From positions 1-51,744 of the forward strand of contig NZ_JHXY01000023.1 of the NCBI RefSeq assembly GCF_000621585.1: DNA of 51,744 bases, in the 5' to 3' direction. Each line of letters starts with the position of its first letter. The first letter of the stretch is position 1. Shown here in pieces: positions 40,822 to 50,150 of the stretch. Below the pieces are notes generated by a model. It was not told the origin of the DNA, made no database searches, and was given only the letters and a program-made list of their open reading frames with translations. The translations under genes were made by a program, and so were the position numbers. The stretch is from [Eubacterium] cellulosolvens LD2006 (GTDB taxonomy: Bacteria > Bacillota > Clostridia > Lachnospirales > Lachnospiraceae).

Positions 40822-42570
40822 TTAGCTGGAGTAGCTCTCCTGAAGAGCTTTCTCCGGCACCGCCTGCTCCGAAATTGCTCCGCCGTTGATCTCGATATAT
40901 TTTTGTTCCAGCATTTTTTCGAATTTCTCCTTCGGAAGCGGTCTTCCGTAGAGGAACCCTTGCGCTCGGTTACAGCCGAGATCCTTGAGCAGCGCGACCT
41001 GCTCCATATTCTCAACCCCCTCCGTGATGACGTCCACGTGGAGTCTGTTCGCCATATCGATGATGGAACCGATGATCGCCTTATCCTTGTCCTTCAAATT
41101 CGAGTGGTTGATAAACGAGCGGTCGATCTTGATCTCGCTCACCGGATAATCACGGAGAGCGCTCAGCGAAGAGTAGCCGGTTCCGAAGTCGTCAATCGAC
41201 GTCGCGATCCTGTACGCGTCCATCTGCCGGAGGAAGGACAGCATCATCTCTTTCTCGCGCTCACTGGTCGTCTCGGTAATCTCAATCAGGATGTCATTTC
41301 TGTCCACCTGATACGTTCTGATCACATCGATGATCTTCTCGGCAAGCCTTGGATCGCAGAGATCTCTTCTGGAAAAATTAACAGACATCGGTACGATATC
41401 TCTTCCCATCTGTTTCCACTTGCGAAGGTTCTTACATGCTTCCTCGAGCACATACAGGTCCAGTTCCTCGACAAGTCCCGCCTGTTCAAGAACCGGAATA
41501 TACTCAGAGGGACCGACGATCTCATCCCCAAGTTTCCACCTCGAGAGAACCTCCGTACCGACAATACGGTTGTTCCGTATATCCACTTTTAACTGATAGT
41601 AGGTCTCGAAATCCCTGTTTCTCAGTGCGCTGTTAAAGCCCTGCTGAATTTCCTTCTGACGGTTGGCCTGCGCCATCATCTGCGGCGTGAGCTCTGCCAG
41701 ATTCAGGTTATGCTGCCGTGCGTAATTCAGCGACACCGCAATCCCGGCCATGACCATCCACGGTCCCGGAAGGGAATCTTCCATCCGCATCATTCCGCAG
41801 GTTGTCCGTATGATGATTGGAACCTGTGCGCCGCTGCATTCCGCATACGTCTCCGCGCCGGCAAGAAAAGACGCAAACGCGTCCTCCCTGTCTTTCCGGA
41901 TCATGGCCACAAAGTTGTCACCGCCGAGATGACCGATACACTCATCCGGCAGAACAAACGCTCTGCACAGATCCGCATATCGCCTCAGAATCCAGTCGCA
42001 CTCCGTCGGTCCGTAGCGCACGTTCAGAAGCCCCGTCCCCTTGAGATTGAAGTAATAGGCGTTGTACTCAGAAATCCTGCGCTCCGCAAAAGCCCTTCCG
42101 ACCCGATCCAGAAAACCGCCCGAATTCGGAAGCATTGTGAGATAGTTCGTAACCGAGGATTTCTGAAGCCGATCCAGAAGATTGGAACGTGCCACATGAA
42201 GGATCAGAACCGATATAATCGTATCGATTGTCATCATGTCCGCGTCCGACCAGTCCCCGATGTCCGCTCTCGGATACACTCTCGTGACGATACTGCCCCG
42301 CTCATTCGCACTGTACTCCTTCGTCCATACATGCTCCGAACCATAACCTGCCGGATCTTCATAGAGAAGAATACTTTCGTGCCGTTCTTCGCCCGTCGTG
42401 GAGGTCATCTTCACGCTCAGAGTGATTTCCATATCAACCCTTCCGATCCCGTGTTTCTCCGCAAAAGGCGCCAATGCCTTCGGCGCTGCCTGGACAGAGA
42501 GCTCATCTCCCAACAGCGTCGTGACAAAAATATTAAATTCATGACCATTCAGAAAAGACTTTTCCTGCAT
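40822..42570 (-). CDS. Degenerate GGDEF plus EAL-domain protein (c-di-GMP phosphodiesterase)
   Basis: 582 residues, no membrane segment. Residues 1-130 are unassigned. The GGDEF-like domain (about 140-290) reads HLGGDNFV (216-220) and lacks the cyclase signature, so it should not make c-di-GMP; it may bind GTP or dimerise. The EAL domain (about 305-560) has EVL (340-342) in place of EAL, a variant compatible with activity, and keeps VNFSRRD, EITETTSE, DDFGTGYSS (about 467-475), EIKIDRSF, ITEGVE and QGFLYGRPL. Cleavage of c-di-GMP is therefore likely. The ribosome site is poor. It lies downstream of an MCP gene on the same strand, separated by a terminator. Confidence 0.92.
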   Translation of the reverse strand: MQEKSFLNGHEFNIFVTTLLGDELSVQAAPKALAPFAEKHGIGRVDMEITLSVKMTSTTGEERHESILLYEDPAGYGSEHVWTKEYSANERGSIVTRVYPRADIGDWSDADMMTIDTIISVLILHVARSNLLDRLQKSSVTNYLTMLPNSGGFLDRVGRAFAERRISEYNAYYFNLKGTGLLNVRYGPTECDWILRRYADLCRAFVLPDECIGHLGGDNFVAMIRKDREDAFASFLAGAETYAECSGAQVPIIIRTTCGMMRMEDSLPGPWMVMAGIAVSLNYARQHNLNLAELTPQMMAQANRQKEIQQGFNSALRNRDFETYYQLKVDIRNNRIVGTEVLSRWKLGDEIVGPSEYIPVLEQAGLVEELDLYVLEEACKNLRKWKQMGRDIVPMSVNFSRRDLCDPRLAEKIIDVIRTYQVDRNDILIEITETTSEREKEMMLSFLRQMDAYRIATSIDDFGTGYSSLSALRDYPVSEIKIDRSFINHSNLKDKDKAIIGSIIDMANRLHVDVITEGVENMEQVALLKDLGCNRAQGFLYGRPLPKEKFEKMLEQKYIEINGGAISEQAVPEKALQESYSS

Positions 42571-42800
42571 TAAAAATTACCGATCCCCATAAAAGACACT
42601 ATAACAACAGCCAACAAAATCTTTCTTTCAGAATACCAATCGTAATTGGATAGTATCACAATGGTTTTTACACTGTCAAGAATACCCGCACACGGTTTTT
42701 TAAAACTTTTAACAATTCATCTGTCAAAGGAAACGATACTTTTGGATATATTATCCAAAAACAAAAAACGGCTGACGAATCAGCAAATTTTAATATCCGC

Positions 42801-42835
42801 AAAACGCCCCCGGAGGCGAACTTCCGGAGGCGTTT
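42801..42835 (-). terminator. Terminator after the MCP gene
   Basis: AACGCC plus CCGGAGG (42803-42817) pairs with CTTCCGG plus GGCGTT (42821-42834). TTTTGCGG follows on the minus strand. The rest of 42571-42885 shows nothing else. Confidence 0.7.
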
Positions 42836-42885
42836 CTCTCATCTTTATGTCTCGTTTCTGTAAGTATTTACGTTCTTTTCACCGC

Positions 42886-44571
42886 TTAATAGGTCATCTT
42901 GTCGACCATATCCCGGAGGACGTTTGCATGTCCGTTCAGCTCCTCACTGGACTGGGAACTCTTCTCAGCAGTAGCACTGTTCTGCTGAATAACCTGAGAG
43001 ATCTGCTCCAGACCTGTCGTGATTTCTGCAATCGCCCGGGCCTCGTTCTGCATCTCCTCTGCAATCTGCGCCACCAGTTCTTTGGATTTCACAGAATTAT
43101 CCTTCACTTCATTAAGGGCTGCAGCCGCGGATACAACCATTCTCGAACCATTCCGGATCGCCTGAATTGCAGATTCAATCAGTCCGGATGTCTCTGCCGC
43201 TGCCTCGGCGGACTTACCGGCAAGATTACGTACTTCATCCGCAACAACCGCGAAACCTTTACCTGCTGCTCCGGCACGGGCAGCCTCTACAGCAGCATTA
43301 AGTGCAAGGATATTGGTCTGAAATGCAATATCATCAATAGCCTTGATGATATTCTCAATCTGATTCGACTTGTCCTCAATCTCCTCCATCGCCTTCTTCA
43401 CAAGCTGCATCTGCTCATTCTCAGCGCTGACTTTTTCAGCCACTCCTGCAGAGAAATCCTCGACATCCTTAGCTGCCACAGCACTCTCTTTGATCTTATC
43501 ATTCAGAACGGAAACCGTAGCAGAAAGCTCTTCCAGCGTCGATGCCTGTTCTGTAGTTCCCTGGCTGAGTGCCATGGCTCCGTTGGCGATCTGCTCGGAT
43601 CCGCTGCTCACCTGATGCGCAACCCTATTCATGCTCGAGAGCATATCCGCCAGCTGATTCGAAATCTTATCAAATCCCTCACGGATCTCCTCCGTATCCC
43701 CCACATAGACCTCAGGGTTCTGTACACGCATCGCAAAGTTTCCGCCTGCCATTGCAGTCAGGATGCGGCTCACATCCTGAATCAGCACCTTGAGTCCATC
43801 TGTCATTGTGCCCATATTACGAAGCATCTGACCAAGCTCGTCATTGCCGACATTGGAAAGATCAAACTCAATATTGTAATCTCCGTTCTTCATGCGCTCC
43901 ATAGCGTCACTTGCTGTCTTAAGATTCCGGGTAATATAATTCGCGAGCATCATGAATACCACCATACTGATTACAAATGATACCGCTACCATGACAATCA
44001 TGAAGATCACGATATTACGCGTCAGACGGCTTGCCTCACTAAGCATTCCGGTCGCCTGCTCATCACAGAGCTTTCCAACCGCGCTCAGAGCACTTACAAA
44101 TTCCTCTGACGTCTTGTCGTTGAATCCGTTGTTATAAAACTCCCTGGCTCCTTTCACATCACCGGAGGACACCATATCGATGATCTTGTAGGAATCTGTC
44201 TTCAGCTGTTCAAACTCTTCCTGAAGAGTGCTGATCAGCTCGTCATTGTTAAGGGTCTTGCCGATGGTCGTGATATTCCCCTGCATCTCCTCGAATCGCT
44301 CGTCAAAGTCCGCCTTTGTATCTTCCGGCTTATTCTGATCAGATACATATATGGTAAGGAGAAGTCGCTTGTTAATCGTCTGAATATCCTTGCGCATGGA
44401 CATCTGCGCATTCATGTTCACATATTGAACATCGCCGAAGCTCTCAACCATACTGCTCATTTTGAGGAAACCGGAAAAGAAAAAACCAACCAAAATGAAA
44501 ACCATCACCGCGATAAAGCCAATCGTTGCCAAAAACTTCTGGCGCATCTTCCAATTCTTCATTTTTCTCAT
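42886..44571 (-). CDS. Methyl-accepting chemotaxis protein
   Basis: 561 residues from ATG 44571 (GGATGG eight bases upstream; the frame extends 31 codons further without a site). A first transmembrane helix (about 15-37) leads to a four-helix-bundle ligand domain (about 40-185, 4HB_MCP type), a second helix (about 190-213), a HAMP domain (about 214-268) and the signalling domain. The hairpin tip reads [20 protein letters not shown], followed by [19 protein letters not shown], the universal CheA/CheW contact region. No che genes are in the window. The ligand cannot be predicted. It sits upstream of the EAL gene, as is common for signalling genes. Confidence 0.95.
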   Translation of the reverse strand: MRKMKNWKMRQKFLATIGFIAVMVFILVGFFFSGFLKMSSMVESFGDVQYVNMNAQMSMRKDIQTINKRLLLTIYVSDQNKPEDTKADFDERFEEMQGNITTIGKTLNNDELISTLQEEFEQLKTDSYKIIDMVSSGDVKGAREFYNNGFNDKTSEEFVSALSAVGKLCDEQATGMLSEASRLTRNIVIFMIVMVAVSFVISMVVFMMLANYITRNLKTASDAMERMKNGDYNIEFDLSNVGNDELGQMLRNMGTMTDGLKVLIQDVSRILTAMAGGNFAMRVQNPEVYVGDTEEIREGFDKISNQLADMLSSMNRVAHQVSSGSEQIANGAMALSQGTTEQASTLEELSATVSVLNDKIKESAVAAKDVEDFSAGVAEKVSAENEQMQLVKKAMEEIEDKSNQIENIIKAIDDIAFQTNILALNAAVEAARAGAAGKGFAVVADEVRNLAGKSAEAAAETSGLIESAIQAIRNGSRMVVSAAAALNEVKDNSVKSKELVAQIAEEMQNEARAIAEITTGLEQISQVIQQNSATAEKSSQSSEELNGHANVLRDMVDKMTY

Positions 44572-44686
44572 ATTTATACCATCCTTTTCATTGTACATTT
44601 TTATGAAAAAAGCACACACAAGGTCTAAAAACCATATCGTCTTTTCGTGCATTTTTATAAGCATTCAAAGGATTTGAAGAGTTTAA

Positions 44687-44725
44687 AAAAGATCTCTGCC
44701 CGTTACTTTACGGGATGAGATCTTT
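44687..44725. terminator. Terminator after the metallophosphoesterase gene
   Basis: AAAGATCT-ctg-CCCGT pairs with ACGGG-atg-AGATCTTT (44688-44725), with a symmetric internal loop. TTTTTTAAAC follows on the minus strand. Confidence 0.8.
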
Positions 44726-44804
44726 CTTCCTGTCGTTATTTTATTTTTTAGGCGTACAGCCCTAACGGATACGCCATCAAACAGATTTTTCCTTTCTCGA
44801 ACCG

Positions 44805-45650
44805 CTACACAAGATCAAGCACAACCACTTCCGGATGGTTGAAAAAACGCGGAAACGGATTTCTCTCTCTGGAAAGTCCGCGACTCACCTCGAGGATCGA
44901 GCCATTGGACAGTTCATAGGTTCCACTGACATACTTCGGAAACAATCCCTGAGACGGAGCATACAGCCCCCTGTTCGTAAACGGGATCATAATCTGTCCT
45001 GCATGCGCGTGTCCCGTCAGAATCAGGTCATAGTCAAACTCTACGTAGGCGTGAATCGGCTCAGGTCTGTGCGTGAGAAGCAGACGGACATGTTCCGGAT
45101 TCGTCTTATACCATGCGGAATACATCTGGGTTCCCCAGTCAGCGCCGGGCAGACCGGCCGGATCATCAATACCGCAGATATCCAGCGTGGTTCCGTTCAC
45201 GGTAATTGTCTCGCAGGTACCTGCCAGGACCTTCACGCCGATCCTCTGCATATAATCCTTTCTCTCCTGCCCGCGGTTCTGCCTGTACTCATGATTTCCC
45301 GTGACATAATAACAGGGATACTTCTTCACCAGAGCCTCCGCGACAGCCTTCCCGCGCTCATCCGGCAGGATGTCGTCGAAGAAATCCCCTCCGATCATCA
45401 CTAGATCCGGTTTTTCTTTGTCAATGCGGTTCAGCAGATCCTTCTGCCCTTTTCCGTACCAGCAGTTGTGGAGATCCGTGAGCAGAACAATGCGTACCTT
45501 TTTCCCTCTTCCCTTTAGCAGATCAATCGTGATTTTCTCCGTCACCGGCGTCCAGGACCATAGACTACATCCCAGAAAACAAAGAACCAATGCCAGTACG
45601 ATCCACTTCGTAAACTTCTTCTTTCTTTTCCTTCTCTTCTCTTTTGTCAT
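44805..45650 (-). CDS. Membrane-anchored calcineurin-like metallophosphoesterase (YaeI type)
   Basis: 281 residues. A very basic N-terminus (KEKRRKRKKK) precedes one transmembrane helix (about 17-37). The di-metal site is complete: LLTDLHNCWYG (Asp and His), MIGGDFFDD, VTGNHEY and ILTGHAHAGQIMIP, followed by NRGLYAPSQGLFPKYVSG typical of the YaeI/YkuE group. Relatives are cell-surface or membrane phosphoesterases, some acting on UDP-sugars or lipids; the substrate here is open. ATG at 45650 is chosen for AGGAGG seven bases upstream. The gene is flanked by terminators on both sides and is probably monocistronic. Confidence 0.9.
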   Translation of the reverse strand: MTKEKRRKRKKKFTKWIVLALVLCFLGCSLWSWTPVTEKITIDLLKGRGKKVRIVLLTDLHNCWYGKGQKDLLNRIDKEKPDLVMIGGDFFDDILPDERGKAVAEALVKKYPCYYVTGNHEYRQNRGQERKDYMQRIGVKVLAGTCETITVNGTTLDICGIDDPAGLPGADWGTQMYSAWYKTNPEHVRLLLTHRPEPIHAYVEFDYDLILTGHAHAGQIMIPFTNRGLYAPSQGLFPKYVSGTYELSNGSILEVSRGLSRERNPFPRFFNHPEVVVLDLV

Positions 45651-45715
45651 GCTGTCCCTCCTGTATGCCATTATACCCCCTTGCTCCCATTATCCGTGGA
45701 TGAGATCAATGTCCG

Positions 45716-45756
45716 TTGTGATTGGAATTCCGGAGGAATTTCCATAACACAAAAAA
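45716..45756. repeat. Terminator-associated palindrome, copy 8
   Basis: TTGTGATTGGAATTCC (45716-45731) pairs with GGAATTTCCATAACACAA (45735-45752). It abuts the terminator at 45757 and shares its T-run. Confidence 0.7.
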
Positions 45757-45777
45757 GCGGAAGGAAAATCCCTCCGC
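45757..45777 (-). terminator. Terminator after the radical SAM gene
   Basis: GCGGAAGG (45757-45764) pairs with CCCTCCGC (45770-45777). TTTTTTGTG follows on the minus strand. Confidence 0.75.
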
Positions 45778-45817
45778 CATACCTGTTTCATTTCGGAATC
45801 CGCCCGATGACTCTGCA

Positions 45818-46927
45818 TCACTCGCCCTCATAATTGAGGACAGCCTCCACAAAGTGCTTCCTCTGATGGAGTACGCAGCCTCCCTCATGCTCATCCCGAA
45901 GCAGTCCGTTCTGATTCAGCATGCGGAACAGCCTGGACTTCAGAGCTTCCCGGATCGACGTCTCCTTCACGTTGACATCGGAATACGGGGAAAACGGACA
46001 GGGTTCCGCCGCCCCGTGGGAACTGATGTGAAAGAGGCCTCTGCCGGCGGCGATACAGCCGCCCAGCCGCTTCTCATCCCCCGGAAAAGATACAAAGATC
46101 AGATCCGGATAGGTCTCCCTCAGCCTGAAGAGTTCATACTCCAGAGTCTCCCGCTCATCCTCCTTCAGCGAAAGATCCCCGCAGCTCTCGTCCACCGGTA
46201 TAAACTCTACATAAATCACCGACTTGCAACCGCGCGCGCGCAGGCTGTCAATGAATTTGTCGCAGGTCACTTCCCTCAGATTCTTTGCCGTCACCATCAC
46301 CGAAACGCCATAGAACAATTTTCGCCTGAACAGTTCATTCATGTTCTCGACAAGCCGCACATACATGCCCTCCCCCCTCCGGGCGTCTGTCTGCCTGCGT
46401 CCTCCATCGACACTGAGAACCGGAAACAGATTGCGATGGCGTTCAAACAGTCCGAAGTATTTCTCATTCATGAAAACTCCGTTTGTAAAAATCGGAAAAA
46501 GGATATTCGGCCTCATACCTGCGGCTTCAATGACCCCCATTCGAAGAAGCGGCTCCCCGCCGGCCAGCAGAATGAAACCGATTCCAAGCTCCTCCGCCTC
46601 ATCAAAAACAGCTGTCCATTCCTCATCCGAGAGCTGACTGACAGCGCTTCTGTCCCTACCCGCCTGAAAGAACCTGGAATAGCACCCGGCACAGCGCAGA
46701 TTACAGGTCGACGTGATGCTCGCGATCAGAAACGGCGGGATAAGCTCCCCTTCCAGAGCGGCCATCCGGCGTTTTTCGGCAGCCAGTCTGCCGGAGGCGG
46801 CAAAGTTCTCCAGAAAAGCGCCTTCCTTCGGATTCTCCTGCGAAGCCCTGATCGCGTCCTCGATCACACGCTCCATGCTCCTTGTCATATATTCCTGAAC
46901 ATTAAATAACTCACTGCTCATCGGCAT
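45818..46927 (-). CDS. Radical SAM protein with SPASM-like C-terminus
   Basis: 369 residues. The 4Fe-4S motif is TCNLRCAGC (Cys75, 79 and 82), followed by LLAGGEPLL (SAM-binding glycines). Two further conserved Cys groups appear late: GGCIAAGRGLFHISSHG with EPCPFSP, and GGCVLHQRK, which resembles a SPASM auxiliary-cluster domain. An N-terminal helical arm (1-65) precedes the barrel. SPASM enzymes often modify peptides, but no precursor peptide gene is evident nearby, so the substrate is unknown. ATG at 46927 follows AGGAGG by nine bases. It lies 291 bp downstream of the glycerol-1-phosphate dehydrogenase gene on the same strand, with palindrome copy 9 between. Confidence 0.85.
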   Translation of the reverse strand: MPMSSELFNVQEYMTRSMERVIEDAIRASQENPKEGAFLENFAASGRLAAEKRRMAALEGELIPPFLIASITSTCNLRCAGCYSRFFQAGRDRSAVSQLSDEEWTAVFDEAEELGIGFILLAGGEPLLRMGVIEAAGMRPNILFPIFTNGVFMNEKYFGLFERHRNLFPVLSVDGGRRQTDARRGEGMYVRLVENMNELFRRKLFYGVSVMVTAKNLREVTCDKFIDSLRARGCKSVIYVEFIPVDESCGDLSLKEDERETLEYELFRLRETYPDLIFVSFPGDEKRLGGCIAAGRGLFHISSHGAAEPCPFSPYSDVNVKETSIREALKSRLFRMLNQNGLLRDEHEGGCVLHQRKHFVEAVLNYEGE

Positions 46928-47053
46928 TGCCAAAAACCTCCTCCGGCGTATCCCGCGCCGGGTCTTACTTATCTGAGGGCATCCGAAGACCGCAATCCCT
47001 GCTTTCTTCAGAGCGACAGACTATTATTTAATACTTCGGACATCTGTTGAGGA

Positions 47054-47094
47054 ATATGATAGGAATTCCTCAGGAATTTTCTGTAACATATAAA
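47054..47094. repeat. Terminator-associated palindrome, copy 9 (diverged)
   Basis: ATATGATAGGAATTCCT (47054-47070) faces AGGAATTTTCTGTAACATAT (47072-47091). Pairing is good at the centre and ends. A weak hairpin GTCCG-gttttcag-CGGAC (47103-47120) takes the terminator position for the araM transcript. Confidence 0.5.
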
Positions 47095-47218
47095 TCCTGT
47101 ACGTCCGGTTTTCAGCGGACACGACTCTATTTATGAAAAGTTAAGATTTCCCGCACTTGATTATTCTTTCGGAAAGAGCATGAAGAGATGGTCTTTGTCT
47201 CGTTCCCCGGCGTTCGCT

Positions 47219-48247
47219 TTATAATTCTTCCAGAAGTTCTCTGTAAATTCCACGTAATTTTTTCTCATTTAAATCCGTCTCATGAAGATAAGTGTACCTG
47301 TTTTTCCTCATTTCCGTTGCGTGCTGCATACAATATACGAATGTATCCTCGGAAATCCCCATCCGCTCCGGATGGACATCTACCTCGAATTTCCGGAGAT
47401 AATCCACGACCTCCGTCGGATCTTCGCCGATCATTTTCAGTACCGCAACCGTACCGAGCGCTACATTCAGTCCGTGCAGATTCTGCTTCTCGCAGAAATA
47501 ATCCAGCGCGTGGGAAAATAAATGCTCCGAACCGGAAACCGGCCTGGAACTTCCCGCGTAATCCATGGCAATCCCGGACATGACCAGACTGTTTGCCAGT
47601 ACTCCGAGAAACTCCGGACATATATGATCGTACTGTGTTTTCAGAATCGCATCCAGCGCTGTCCTGGCCATCATATACGCATATCCGTTCATTTCATCTT
47701 TGCCCCGGGCGACCGCAAAATCCCAGTCTTTCAACGCCATATAATTTGAGATCGTATCCCCGATCCCGGCCTTTATCAGTTGTGACGGACACGACGCGAT
47801 CAGCTCCGTGTCCATGATCATCATGGACGGCATGGCGCACCCGAGGCTCCTGGTTTTCCCGTCTTTTCGTTTCAATACCGCAATCGGCGAAACAATCCCG
47901 TCATGCGACATCGAGGTCGGTATCGACAAAAAAGGACGCTTAGACACAAAAGCCGCGTATTTTCCGATATCGAGCGTTTTTCCACCCCCCATGGTCACAA
48001 TACAGGAAACATCTGCAGATATCACGCACTCGGCGAGGTCCATAGCATATGAAATCGCGTTATTATCTACTCTTTGTTCAATGATTTGACCGACAGCTTC
48101 CATCTGCGGCCGGATGACCGCGCCATAGAGACTGTCCACATAGGGATCTGCTACATAGAGGATTTTTCCTGAGATACTTGATTTTTCCAGTGTAGACTGA
48201 ACTTCACTGATTTTTCCGGATCCGATCTTAAGAACATTCGTATTCAT
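47219..48247 (-). CDS. sn-glycerol-1-phosphate dehydrogenase (AraM/EgsA-like)
   Basis: 342 residues of the iron/nickel-dependent polyol dehydrogenase fold. MGGGKTLDIGKYAAF (about 86-100) binds NAD(P); FLSIPTSMSHDGIVSPIAVL (about 106-125) is the segment typical of glycerol-1-phosphate dehydrogenases and not of glycerol dehydrogenases. Metal ligands lie in GIGDTISNY (Asp), SGSEHLFSHALD (His) and NLHGLNVALG (His). It should reduce dihydroxyacetone phosphate to glycerol-1-phosphate, the backbone isomer of archaeal lipids. ATG at 48247 has AGGTGG five bases upstream. It is third in a set with the PlsY-like and MFS genes (42-bp gap), so G1P use in a lipid or wall polymer is suggested. Confidence 0.88.
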   Translation of the reverse strand: MNTNVLKIGSGKISEVQSTLEKSSISGKILYVADPYVDSLYGAVIRPQMEAVGQIIEQRVDNNAISYAMDLAECVISADVSCIVTMGGGKTLDIGKYAAFVSKRPFLSIPTSMSHDGIVSPIAVLKRKDGKTRSLGCAMPSMMIMDTELIASCPSQLIKAGIGDTISNYMALKDWDFAVARGKDEMNGYAYMMARTALDAILKTQYDHICPEFLGVLANSLVMSGIAMDYAGSSRPVSGSEHLFSHALDYFCEKQNLHGLNVALGTVAVLKMIGEDPTEVVDYLRKFEVDVHPERMGISEDTFVYCMQHATEMRKNRYTYLHETDLNEKKLRGIYRELLEEL

Positions 48248-48289
48248 ATGCCCCACCTGCCACTGTACAAATAAACGGTAGATTCTTTA

Positions 48290-49495
48290 TCACGCCACAG
48301 GCGCGGCGCAGCGCATTCGCCTCCCGACAAGCAGAAGCGCAATGGCAAAAAGGAAAAATATACTCAATATGGCGTACAGCGCGCGATAGTGCAGGCGCTC
48401 CAGAATTGCCCCGGAAATCACCGGCGCCAGAATTTTGGAGAGGGATGAAACCACATAGTACAGGCTCGCGAGTCTGCCCGCATGGGCGTCTCCGACATCA
48501 GACACTGTGACAACCACACCGTTTACGGCAATACAGGACCAGCCAACGCCGCTCATAACAAACAGGATGTTCAGAAAGAGATGATAAGACTGGCTGCGTG
48601 AGATCAGAAACATCCCCGCGGCGATCATCAGAAGACCGATCATAATCCCCCGGACGGGCTTTCCACGAAAAATTTTTGCCGCGGGAATATAGAAAACCGT
48701 AGCGGAAATCATACAGACAATCAGACAGACCGTGTAACTGTTCCCCTCCATATGCCAGACATTGACCGCGTACCTTGAGAAGGTCGTCATCATCGCCTCG
48801 TAGCCGATGTACCAGCACCAGACGGCGAGCAGAATGATGATTTTATCCGGGCATTCCCGAAGCACCCGGAGGATACTGTTTTGGTCGCGGACGTTTCCAT
48901 ACCCCGCCTCATCGCGGACGACGCGCCGGGTCCAGATCAACGTAAAGAGTGAGAAAAGCAGTACAATCGCACTCATGATATAGAACATGGCGGAACCGGA
49001 AAAAACATAGATCAGCACCAGGCAGAAAAAGCCGCCCAGAACTTCCATCGTCTTGACGACTGCCATCGAGCTGCTCTTCCTCTCCTGACTGCCGCCCACA
49101 ACAATGAGTTTTGTCGCCGAAACCTTCGCCACATTGGTACAAACGGCGCCGAAGAAAAAGCTGGCAACAAAGGCGTACAACACATGCCCCGTTTCCGCTC
49201 TGCTCAACAGAAGGACAGAGCCTCCGGCCAGCGCGAGAAGAATGCTCACCGCTGCAAACCCCGGACGGAAACGATTGGTCAACAGCAACACAAGGCTGAC
49301 CATTAAATTGACAGCCCCGGTGATCGTCCCGATCATCCATTCCGACAGGCCAAACTCCCGTTGAAACGAAAGCGGCACCACATTTCCGTGCATCTGAATC
49401 ACGATGTTCACCGCAAAGAAACAGAGGCTGACGACAAAGAGAACATTTTTTCCCTCAAGCTTTTTGTTCGGTGTAGCAGCGGCAGAATCACTCAT
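48290..49495 (-). CDS. Major facilitator superfamily transporter
   Basis: 401 residues with about 12 hydrophobic segments. The N-terminal half has NVVPLSFQREFGLSEWMIG and a basic loop (NRFRPG) in the place of the MFS loop 2-3 motif; the central loop (RRVVRDEAGYGNVRDQNS) is cytoplasmic. No signature gives a substrate. Its start is 4 bp past the stop of the PlsY-like gene, and it precedes the G1P dehydrogenase by 42 bp, so the three are one operon. By analogy with LplT-type carriers it could move a lysolipid or head-group precursor, but that is a guess from context. Confidence 0.88.
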   Translation of the reverse strand: MSDSAAATPNKKLEGKNVLFVVSLCFFAVNIVIQMHGNVVPLSFQREFGLSEWMIGTITGAVNLMVSLVLLLTNRFRPGFAAVSILLALAGGSVLLLSRAETGHVLYAFVASFFFGAVCTNVAKVSATKLIVVGGSQERKSSSMAVVKTMEVLGGFFCLVLIYVFSGSAMFYIMSAIVLLFSLFTLIWTRRVVRDEAGYGNVRDQNSILRVLRECPDKIIILLAVWCWYIGYEAMMTTFSRYAVNVWHMEGNSYTVCLIVCMISATVFYIPAAKIFRGKPVRGIMIGLLMIAAGMFLISRSQSYHLFLNILFVMSGVGWSCIAVNGVVVTVSDVGDAHAGRLASLYYVVSSLSKILAPVISGAILERLHYRALYAILSIFFLFAIALLLVGRRMRCAAPVA

Positions 49496-49499
49496 CTTT

Positions 49500-50150
49500 T
49501 CATCCTTTTGCTTTCATAAAGAAATACGTCTTGTGTTCATTCCCATGGATCATGCGTTTGATATTGCCCCTGTGCCTGATCAGTGTCAGCGCAAACAGAG
49601 CAATATACACGCCCAAAAACTCCACGAGCATCATTCCGGACAGCGGCAAAAGGCCGAGGTGCACGGCGATGAAAAAGTAAACCAGAAGCTCTGCATAAGC
49701 CATCCAGAAAGCAAAAGCAATGTAGTGTGTCAGAGCCATTGTCACGAGGAACACCGTAAAAATCGGAATCGCGACAATCGGCTGATGGAATAGCAGATAG
49801 CCGGAAAAGCAGGCGCTGCCTTTCCCGCCCTTGAATTTCAGATAGAATGGGAAATCATGTCCCAGAATGGAGCCGGCCAGTGCGTACATCTTTAAAAGCT
49901 CCCGCAGGGAAGCATTGTCTCCGGCCAAAAGTCCGGCGAGCCACACGGCAACCGCAGCCTTGGCAATCTCCAGAACCATGACGATAAAGCCGGCCGCTCT
50001 CCCCACGTTGCGGAAAGTATTGGCCGTTCCGGTATTGCCGTCGCCACGTTTACGGATATCCACGCCGAAGAGTTTACTGATAATTACAGAAAATTCGATC
50101 ATGCCAAAGACATAACCGATCAAAACGGCCAACAAACGATTCATAACCAC
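49500..50150 (-). CDS. PlsY-like glycerol-phosphate acyltransferase, variant active site
   Basis: 216 residues with about six membrane segments, the PlsY layout. Motif 1, normally Gly-Ser-Gly-Asn-x-Gly, reads RGDGNTGTANTFR (about 36-48), with Asp for the conserved Ser. Motif 2 is GHDFPFYLKFKGGKGSACF (about 97-115) and motif 3 HRGNIKRMIHGNEH (about 193-206), both intact. PlsY acylates glycerol-3-phosphate from acyl-phosphate. The Ser-to-Asp change and the neighbouring glycerol-1-phosphate dehydrogenase raise the possibility of another acceptor. The start may be GTG at 50150 (AAGGGG at better spacing) or ATG at 50144. It leads the operon with the MFS and G1P genes. Housekeeping PlsX/PlsC are not in the window. 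Confidence 0.85.
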   Translation of the reverse strand: MVMNRLLAVLIGYVFGMIEFSVIISKLFGVDIRKRGDGNTGTANTFRNVGRAAGFIVMVLEIAKAAVAVWLAGLLAGDNASLRELLKMYALAGSILGHDFPFYLKFKGGKGSACFSGYLLFHQPIVAIPIFTVFLVTMALTHYIAFAFWMAYAELLVYFFIAVHLGLLPLSGMMLVEFLGVYIALFALTLIRHRGNIKRMIHGNEHKTYFFMKAKG

